Assembly: GCF_014654205.1 (NCBI RefSeq)
Contig: NZ_BNAW01000002.1
Coordinates: 432,856-496,855 of the forward strand
DNA from: Amycolatopsis bullii
Lineage (GTDB): Bacteria > Actinomycetota > Actinomycetes > Mycobacteriales > Pseudonocardiaceae
Direction: 5' to 3'
DNA length: 64,000 nt
Shown here: piece by piece, positions 54,256-64,000 of the stretch
Layout of the letters: each line of letters starts with the position of its first letter
Numbering within the stretch: the first letter of the stretch is position 1
Translations under genes and position numbers: made by a program
Notes under the pieces: model-generated
Told to the model about the DNA's origin: nothing
The model's input: only the letters and a program-made list of their open reading frames with translations
The model's database searches: none

Positions 54256-54271
54256 ATCGCCGGCCCGGTGT

Positions 54272-58145
<3,874 letters not shown>

Positions 58146-58160
58146 TGCGAAAGGACAGAC

Positions 58161-60155
58161 GTGGTGTCACGCCGACGATCCCGGGCGGCCGCCTCGGCCC
58201 TGCTCGCCGCGACCGGCCTCGCCGGCGCCGTCCTGGTGGCGACCCCGGCCGCGCACGCCGCGGCCGGGTGCTCGGTCACCTACACGAAAACCTCCGAATG
58301 GCAGGGCGGCTTCGGCGCGTCCGTGTCGATCACGAACCTCGGTGACGCGGTCGACGGCTGGACGCTGACCTGGTTGTTCACCGGCGGCCAGCAGGTGGGC
58401 CAGCACTGGAACGCGACCATCACCCAGGACGGGGCCACCGTCAACGCGAAGAACGTCGCCTACAACGCGGCCATCCCCACCGGCGGCAAGGCGGAGTTCG
58501 GGTTCAACGGCTCGTTCGGCTCGGCCAACCCGACGCCGTCGGAGTTCCGGCTCAACGGCACCCTCTGCACCGGCGGCGTCGAACCCACGGCGCCGTCCAC
58601 GCCGACGACGCCGACCACCCCGACGACCCCCACCACCACGACCACCCCGAACCAGCCGTCGACGTTCACGAACCCGGTGCTGTGGCAGGACTTCGCCGAC
58701 GTCGACATCATCCGCGTCGGCAACGCCTACTACTACTCCGCCTCGACCATGCACTACTCCCCCGGTGCGCCGATCCTGCGTTCCTACGACCTGGTGAACT
58801 GGGAGTTCGCCGGCCACTCCGTGCCCAAACTGGACTTCGGCGCGAAGTACGACATGAGCGGCGGACGCGGGTACGTGCGCGGCATCTGGGCGTCGTTCTT
58901 CAACCACCGCGCGAGCAACGACACGTACTACTGGGGTGGCTGCATCGACTTCGCCAAGACCTACATCTACACCGCCACCGCCGTGGACGGGCAGTGGTCG
59001 AAGCACACCACGATCGACAAGTGCTACTACGACGCCGGCATGCTCGTCGACGACGACGACACGATGTACGTCGCCTACGGCAACACCACCCTCAGCGTCG
59101 CCCAGCTCTCGAAGGACGGGAAGACCGAAGTCCGCTCGCAGCAGGTCTTCCAGACGCCGTCGAACATCGGCACGCTCGAAGGCTCCCGGTTCTACAAGCG
59201 GAACGGCAGCTACTACATCTTCGTGACGCGTCCGGCCAACGGCCAGTACATCCTCAAGGCGAGCAGCCCGTGGGGGCCGTACACCATCCAGCAGGTGCTG
59301 CTGGACCTGCCGGGCCCCATCTCCGGCGGCGGTGTCCCGCACCAGGGTGGCCTGGTGCAGACGCAGAGCGGAGACTGGTACTACCTGGCCTTCGTCGACG
59401 CCTACCCCGGCGGCCGCGTCCCCGCGCTCGCCCCGGTCACCTGGACGGCCGACGGCTGGCCGAAGCTGCAGGCGGTCAACGGCCGCTGGGGCACGACCTA
59501 CCCGAAGCCGAACCTGCCACCGCCACCGCGCCAGGTCGAGCCGATGACGGGGACCGACACCTTCCCCGGCCCCGGCTTGAGCCCGCAGTGGGAGTGGAAC
59601 CACAACCCGGACACCACCAAGTTCTCCGTCGGCAACGGGGTGAAGCTGTCCACGGCGACGGTCACCAACGACCTGTACTCCGCCCGCAACACCCTGACCC
59701 ACCGGATCCAGGGGCCGTCCTCCACGGCCACCGCCACGCTCGACCTGACGTCGATGCGCGACGGTGATCGCACCGGCCTGGCGATGCTGCGCGACTCCTC
59801 GGCCTACATCGGCATCAAACGCGACGGCGGCCGCAACCGGGTGGTCATGGTCAACGGCCTGACCATGGACAGCAACTGGAACACCACCGGCACCGGGACG
59901 GAGGTGGCGAGCGCCGCCCTCTCGGGCAGCAAGATCTGGTTGCGCGCCACCGCCGACATCCGTCCCGGCACCGGCCGCCAGGCCCGGTTCTCCTACAGCA
60001 CCGACGGGGTGAACTTCACGCCGCTGGGCACGGCGTTCACCCTGAACAACGCCTGGCAGTTCTTCATGGGCTACCGGTTCGCCGTCTTCAACCACGCCAC
60101 CCAGGCACTCGGCGGCTCGGTCACCCTTCAGCGGTTCGATTTGACGACGCCGTAA
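58161..60155 (+). CDS. Secreted GH43 beta-xylosidase-like enzyme with N-terminal CBM2
   Basis: A 664-residue exported enzyme. It has a signal peptide (1-34), a CBM2 (about 36-135) and a Thr/Pro linker (about 142-170). The GH43 propeller follows (about 172-455, with the base Asp in WQDFADVDII), and then a C-terminal beta-sandwich of the GH43_C2 type (about 470-664). This arrangement is typical of xylan 1,4-beta-xylosidases/arabinofuranosidases. The CBM2 is N-terminal, opposite to the other CBM2 enzymes of this transcript. Starts at GTG 58161 or 58164 behind AAAGGACAG. Last gene of the CBM2 cluster. Confidence 0.85.
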   Translation: MVSRRRSRAAASALLAATGLAGAVLVATPAAHAAAGCSVTYTKTSEWQGGFGASVSITNLGDAVDGWTLTWLFTGGQQVGQHWNATITQDGATVNAKNVAYNAAIPTGGKAEFGFNGSFGSANPTPSEFRLNGTLCTGGVEPTAPSTPTTPTTPTTPTTTTTPNQPSTFTNPVLWQDFADVDIIRVGNAYYYSASTMHYSPGAPILRSYDLVNWEFAGHSVPKLDFGAKYDMSGGRGYVRGIWASFFNHRASNDTYYWGGCIDFAKTYIYTATAVDGQWSKHTTIDKCYYDAGMLVDDDDTMYVAYGNTTLSVAQLSKDGKTEVRSQQVFQTPSNIGTLEGSRFYKRNGSYYIFVTRPANGQYILKASSPWGPYTIQQVLLDLPGPISGGGVPHQGGLVQTQSGDWYYLAFVDAYPGGRVPALAPVTWTADGWPKLQAVNGRWGTTYPKPNLPPPPRQVEPMTGTDTFPGPGLSPQWEWNHNPDTTKFSVGNGVKLSTATVTNDLYSARNTLTHRIQGPSSTATATLDLTSMRDGDRTGLAMLRDSSAYIGIKRDGGRNRVVMVNGLTMDSNWNTTGTGTEVASAALSGSKIWLRATADIRPGTGRQARFSYSTDGVNFTPLGTAFTLNNAWQFFMGYRFAVFNHATQALGGSVTLQRFDLTTP

Positions 60156-60190
60156 CCGGGGACCTCCGGCAGCGGCTGGTTCCGGGTTTC

Positions 60191-60228
60191 GTGCGCGGCG
60201 AAGGGGCTTTCTGCCCTTCGCCGCGCAC
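60191..60228 (+). terminator. Terminator after the CBM2 enzyme cluster
   Basis: GTGCGCGGCGAAGGG (60191-60205) and CCCTTCGCCGCGCAC (60214-60228) form a perfect 15-bp stem with an 8-nt loop, 35 bases after the GH43 stop. Confidence 0.8.
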
Positions 60229-60247
60229 CCCTGCGTACCGGAACCGG

Positions 60248-61083
60248 GTGAACCGGACGCGCCGCCGGGCCGCACCGCGGCCATCGCCCTCCCCCAGGCG
60301 AACGCCGCGGGCAACGCCGGCACCGCCGTCACCGACGCGGCCGCCGCGCCGGGCATCACCGGCACGGCCTGGGCGGTCGACGAGCGGACCGGCGAAACGG
60401 TCGTCACCGCCGACAGCACCGTGCAGGGCGCCAAGTGGGACAGCCTGCTGGCGGCGACCCGGGGCAAGGCGGTCCGCGTCGAACGGACGCCCGGGGTCCT
60501 GAGCCTGTTCGCCGAAGGCGGCGACGCGATCTTCGCCGGCGGGGCGCGCTGCTCGCTCGGCTTCAACGTGACGACGAACAGCGGGCCCGGCATCCTCACG
60601 GCGGGCCACTGCGCCGCCGCCGGCCGCCGGTGGTCGCTCACCCAGGGCGGGCGGCCGGTGGCCACGCTCAAGCGGTCGACGTTCCCGGGCAACGGCGACT
60701 TCGCACTGCTGACCTACGACAACGCCGCCACGAACGCCCCGAGCGTCGTCGACACCGGCGGCGGCCGGACGGTGGCGATCGCCCGCGCGGCCGCGGCGCA
60801 GGTCGGCCGGCAGGTCTCCCGGATGGGCAGCACCACGGGCCTGCACAGCGGCCGCGTGACGGCCCTGAACGCCACGGTCAACTACCCCGAGGGCCGGGTC
60901 ACCGGCCTGATCCAGACGACGGTGTGCGCGGAGCCGGGCGACAGCGGCGGTTCCCTGTTCTCCGGCGACGGCAGCGCCATCGGCATCACCTCGGGCGGCA
61001 GCGGCAACTGCCGCACCGGCGGCGTGACGTTCTTCCAGCCGGTGACGACGGCGCTGGCCGCGGTCAGCGCCCGCATCGGCTGA
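60248..61083 (+). pseudogene. S1-family (streptogrisin-like) serine protease with disrupted signal region
   Basis: The mature protease is intact: His in LTAGHC, Asp in NGDFALL and Ser in GDSGGS form the triad, with several Cys as in streptogrisins. The pro-region (PGITGTAWAVDERTGETVV) is readable upstream in the same frame. That frame has no ATG, GTG or TTG start before the GTG at 60421, which would delete signal and most of the pro-region. A plausible signal start (GTG 60248, VNRTRRRAA) is in another frame, about ten codons before the hydrophobic stretch TAAIALPQANAAG. A frameshifting indel near 60270-60280 is the simplest explanation: decay or sequence error. The active-site domain alone could not be exported. 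Confidence 0.7.
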
Positions 61084-61145
61084 CCTCTCGGTTCCGCGCG
61101 AGCCGGGCGGGACGGTCACCGAGGCCGGGCGGCGACGGCCGAAAT

Positions 61146-61643
61146 CTACAGCATCGCGGTGATCACGCCCACGGCCAGGGTCAGGGTGCCGGCCCGGCCG
61201 CCGCTCATCGCCCACAGGTTGCCCAGCAGCAGGGCGGCTCCGGCGACGACCGACAGCACGGCGTCCCGGCGGTCCCCGGCCCGGGCGAACCGGCGGCCGA
61301 GCACGAAACAGGCCACCATGAGGGCGAGGAACGCGAGGCTGCCGGCCGCCAGGTGACCGGCGGCGTGCCACGACAGCGCCGACGGCGGACCGGCGGGCGT
61401 GCCTGCCGGGAAGCCGTCCGCCGGGTCCGGGACGAGGAGCCCGGCCGCGACCATCCCGGTGCCGTAGACCCTCAGCAACCACGAGACCGCACCCCCGAGG
61501 CCGGGCGCGCCGATGAGGACGAGCACGCCGGCGACGACGAAGTTCGTGATCTGCACCCAGCCGAGCCCGCCGGTGCCGAGCGCGCTGAGCGGGTGCCGGG
61601 TCAGGTCGAAGCCGTCCCGGGTGGCGGCCTGGGCCAGCGCCAC
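61146..61643 (-). CDS. DUF998 family membrane protein (N-terminus probably frameshifted)
   Basis: A 165-residue reading frame from GTG 61643 covering most of a DUF998 protein: TRDGFDLTRHPLSALGTGGLGW then four hydrophobic helices. The homologous first transmembrane helix (LTCLALAAPLWTTVALAQ) is encoded in the same frame upstream of 61643, but there is no start codon. The good ribosome site GAAAGGA and ATG at 61722 are in another frame, separated by one extra G in ATGGGAC. Removing one G would give MDTTLARPAV and a full-length protein of about 191 residues. Function unknown. It lies 20 bp downstream of the cupin gene, likely the same transcript. Confidence 0.65.
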   Translation of the reverse strand: MALAQAATRDGFDLTRHPLSALGTGGLGWVQITNFVVAGVLVLIGAPGLGGAVSWLLRVYGTGMVAAGLLVPDPADGFPAGTPAGPPSALSWHAAGHLAAGSLAFLALMVACFVLGRRFARAGDRRDAVLSVVAGAALLLGNLWAMSGGRAGTLTLAVGVITAML

Positions 61644-61742
61644 CGTGGTCCACAGCGGAGCGGCGAGGGCGAGGCAGGTCAGGCGCGCGGAGACGGCCGG
61701 GCGCGCGAGGGTGGTGTCCCATGACGGAGTCCTTTCGGGGGT

Positions 61743-62114
61743 TCAGAAGGTGACGCCGGCTTCGGCGGCCGCGTCGTCGTCGAGGAAGTCCTGCTCGATG
61801 CGCGGGGAGGCGTGGATGCACATCATCCGCAGCGGCTCGGGGCCGACGGCCCGGAACGCGTGCGCGGTGCCCGCGCCGACGACCACGACGTCGCCCTGGT
61901 TCGCCAGGCCTTCGCCGTCGGCGGTGCGGAAGAGCGCCCGGCCGGCGAGCACCACCCAGGTTTCGGAGTACGGGTGGACGTGCGCGCCCGGTCCCTGGCC
62001 TTCAGTGTTGTGGACGTGGAAGAAGGAGACGCCGGAGCCGTAGGCCTCGCCTTCGAACCGGGCGGTGCGCCCGCTGCCGATGCGCAGGTCGTCTTCCTTC
62101 GCGATGACCACCAT
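61743..62114 (-). CDS. Small cupin-domain protein
   Basis: A 123-residue single-domain cupin. Motif 1 (GPGAHVHPYSETWVVLAGRA, about residues 45-64, with two His and one Glu) and motif 2 (GDVVVVGAGTAHAFR, about 74-88) would bind one metal ion. The ATG at 62114 follows a GAAAGGAAC ribosome site. Cupins of this size serve as dioxygenases, isomerases or sugar sensors; no substrate is suggested. It precedes the DUF998 gene and is divergent from the STAND regulator at 62234. Confidence 0.8.
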   Translation of the reverse strand: MVVIAKEDDLRIGSGRTARFEGEAYGSGVSFFHVHNTEGQGPGAHVHPYSETWVVLAGRALFRTADGEGLANQGDVVVVGAGTAHAFRAVGPEPLRMMCIHASPRIEQDFLDDDAAAEAGVTF

Positions 62115-62233
62115 GGTGGGGTTCCTTTCGGGTCGGTCTTGCTCTGTGGTGATCTTCGAGCCGGCCCGGGTGCCGGGGCATCCGTGGTGACCACGGAATC
62201 CACCACGGAGATCGACCCGGCATACTCGGTGGC

Positions 62234-64000
62234 ATGCCGACCGCGCCGACGATCTCGCCGCGCGAGCGCGAGGTGCTGCTGGCGGTCGCGGACCGGCTGA
62301 CCAACGCGGAGATCGCCGACCGGCTCTACGTGTCGGTGCGGACCGTCGAGAGCCACGTGTCGGCGCTCCTGCGGAAGCTGGACGCCCGTGACCGCCGGGA
62401 ACTGGCCGCGCGGGCTCCCGGACTGGCCGGCCCGGCGGGCTTGGTCGTGGGAACACCGCGGCCGCCGACGAGCTTCGTCGGCCGGGTGGCCGAACGCGAC
62501 GCCGTGGTGCGCCTGGTGGCCGAGAGCCGGGTGACGACGGTGCTCGGCCCGGGCGGGATGGGCAAGACCCGGCTGGCGGTGGCGGCGACGGAAACGGCCG
62601 CGCCGCAGTTCCCGGACGGGGCGACGTTCGTCAACCTCGTCCCCAGCCGGCCGGGTTCGGTGCTCGAGTCGGTCGCGGCCGGGCTCGGCGTCCTGCCCCA
62701 CCCGCAGCAGCCGCTGCCGGACGCGGTGGCCGCGCAGCTGGCCGGCCGGGCGCTGCTGGTGCTGGACAACTGCGAGCACGTGGCCGACGACGTCGCCGAC
62801 GTGATCACGGCCTTGACGGCGGCGAACCCGGGGTTGAGCGTGCTGACGACCAGCCGGGAACGCCTGGGTGTGCCCGGCGAGACGGTGCTGCAGCTCGGCC
62901 CGCTGCCCGCCGCGGCGGAGCTCTTCACCGAGCGGGCGAAGGCGGTCGATCCCGCGTTCGACGCCGATCCGGCCACGATCGCCGCGCTCTGCCGCGAGCT
63001 GGGCGGCTCACCGCTCAGCATCGAGCTGGCCGCCGCGCGGGTGGCGTCGCTGGGCATCGACGCCTTGCGCACCGGCCTGGCCGACGACCCGCTGCGCGTG
63101 CTGGCGACCGGCCGCGGCCCGGACCGGCACCGGTCGCTGCGGTCGGTGCTCGAGTGGAGCCACCGGTTGCTGAGCGCGGAGGAACGGACGGTCCTGGCCC
63201 GGATTTCCCGGTTCCGCAACGCCTTCGCACTGGCCGACGCGGCAGCGCTGTCGCCGGAGTCGTCGGTCGGCGCGGTGTCCGACGTGATCGGGCGGCTGGT
63301 GGACAAATCCCTGGTCACGGCTCATCGGGAGGCGAGTGCCTGGACGCTGTTCGACGGAGTGGCCCGCTTCGCTCGCGAACGGCTGGCGGAATCGCCGGAG
63401 GCAGCGCAGGTCGACGCCCGCTACCACGAGTGGGCCGCCGGGCGAGCACGCGAACTGGTGGGCCGCCTCGGCGGCGACTGGCGCGACGAGTTCGACCGGA
63501 TAGCCGACGACCTGCGCGCCTGCGTCGCGGAGGGCGCATCGGCGCCCGGCCACCACGGGCCTGCCCGTGCCGAGCCCGGCCCGGTCCCGCGCACCGGCGC
63601 GGTGAACACTCGCGTAGACCCGAATCAGCAAGGCCACCACCGGCCCACCCACCCCGCAACCCCCGACCCGGCCAACCCCAACCAGCTCGCGGGCGCACAC
63701 GCGACCCGAGACCACGACCTGGCCGCAGACCTCGCCCGCCTGACCTACGCGCGCGGCTTCCTCGCCGAAGCGGTGGCCCACTGGCGCACCGCCGCGGACC
63801 GCGCCCCCTCCCCCGCGGCCGCCGCAGCGGACCTGGCGCTCGCCGGCAGCTGCACCCACCTGCTCACCCAGGCGCGCGACCACTTCGACCTGCTGCTCGT
63901 CGCGGCCGAGCGCGCCGGCGGCGACCGCGGCACGCGGGCGGCCTGCCTGGCCGGCGCCGTCGTCCTGGCCGAGCGGTTCCGCGGCGCCGGCTTCGTCACC
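62234..64000 (+). CDS. STAND-ATPase regulator with N-terminal LuxR domain, 3' end outside window
   Basis: 589 residues visible of a large cytoplasmic regulator. The LuxR helix-turn-helix is at the extreme N-terminus (about residues 6-62, ISPREREVLLAVADRLTNAE and VSVRTVESHV). The NB-ARC-like ATPase follows (Walker A GPGGMGKT near 105-112, Walker B LLVLDNCEH near 174-182). Helical repeats then run off the edge. A poorly conserved Pro/His-rich insert lies at about 430-490. CATACT (62221-62226) is seven bases before the ATG, so a leaderless start is likely. It may regulate the divergent cupin-DUF998 pair. Architecture is the mirror image of the regulator at 1963. Confidence 0.82.
   Translation, partial: MPTAPTISPREREVLLAVADRLTNAEIADRLYVSVRTVESHVSALLRKLDARDRRELAARAPGLAGPAGLVVGTPRPPTSFVGRVAERDAVVRLVAESRVTTVLGPGGMGKTRLAVAATETAAPQFPDGATFVNLVPSRPGSVLESVAAGLGVLPHPQQPLPDAVAAQLAGRALLVLDNCEHVADDVADVITALTAANPGLSVLTTSRERLGVPGETVLQLGPLPAAAELFTERAKAVDPAFDADPATIAALCRELGGSPLSIELAAARVASLGIDALRTGLADDPLRVLATGRGPDRHRSLRSVLEWSHRLLSAEERTVLARISRFRNAFALADAAALSPESSVGAVSDVIGRLVDKSLVTAHREASAWTLFDGVARFARERLAESPEAAQVDARYHEWAAGRARELVGRLGGDWRDEFDRIADDLRACVAEGASAPGHHGPARAEPGPVPRTGAVNTRVDPNQQGHHRPTHPATPDPANPNQLAGAHATRDHDLAADLARLTYARGFLAEAVAHWRTAADRAPSPAAAAADLALAGSCTHLLTQARDHFDLLLVAAERAGGDRGTRAACLAGAVVLAERFRGAGFVT

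Overview
The window is high-GC DNA from an actinomycete. Evidence: dense GTG/TTG starts, GTGA and ATGA start-stop overlaps, Tat and lipoprotein signals, actinobacterial-only families (DUF742, DUF6098, DUF6292) and RICIN- or CBM2-tagged secreted hydrolases. The overall flavour is Pseudonocardiaceae, most likely Amycolatopsis or a close relative; this genus call is inferred from gene content and from two intergenic hairpin families, not from a marker gene.

Layout. 1-1776 (minus): end of a gallate / protocatechuate 4,5-cleavage operon (ligJ-ligI), divergent from a STAND-ATPase LuxR regulator (1963-4251). 4338-6892: a 53-residue zinc-ribbon-like protein, an ArsR-arsenate-reductase-like fusion with its own palindromic operator, a glyoxalase-fold protein and a PLP dehydratase. 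7003-7424: a frameshifted STAS protein. 7503-14145: a das-like amino-sugar system. It comprises a DasR-type (dre) operator, a secreted GH16 with a chitin-binding module, an ABC importer without its ATPase, a cytoplasmic GH20 hexosaminidase and a GntR/HutC regulator. 14437-16833: a large secreted protein of unknown role. 16743-21103 (minus): a conservon-like signalling operon (sensor kinase, roadblock, DUF742) in which an MHYT membrane protein sits where the GTPase would be expected. 21521-22810: an LtrA-family membrane protein, followed by a 508-bp repeat-rich spacer.

23319-27216 (minus): a DUF6098 protein, a molybdopterin oxidoreductase without the usual N-terminal Fe-S cysteines, a small partner and a MarR repressor flanked by two matching palindromes. 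27296-34872: a tightly coupled operon of DUF6292, TPP enzyme, mandelate-racemase-group dehydratase, YdiJ-like FAD/Fe-S dehydrogenase, small membrane protein and SDR. Several of its products have C-terminal membrane tails. 35013-36456: two exported proteins. 36589-39072: a double-headed TetR regulator divergent from a latex-clearing (Lcp) rubber oxygenase.

39079-60155 is a hemicellulose-degradation island. Its left part uses RICIN (CBM13) targeting modules: GH39-like, two GH54, CE1 esterase, beta-helix protein, GH29 and an SGNH esterase. Its right part mostly uses CBM2: SGNH, GH10 and GH43, plus a GH43-CBM6 enzyme and a module-less GH12. LacI and FadR-type regulators are embedded, and a CebR-type operator marks the boundary at the GH12 gene. 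Together these enzymes would strip arabinose, acyl and fucose decorations and cut the xylan and glucan backbones. 60248-64000: a disrupted S1 protease, a DUF998 membrane protein with a probable frameshift at its start, a cupin, and the 5' part of a second STAND regulator that carries its LuxR domain at the N-terminus.

At least three genes look frameshifted by one or two bases. Either the assembly has residual indels or several accessory genes are decaying. No tRNA, rRNA, CRISPR, transposase or integrase was recognised.
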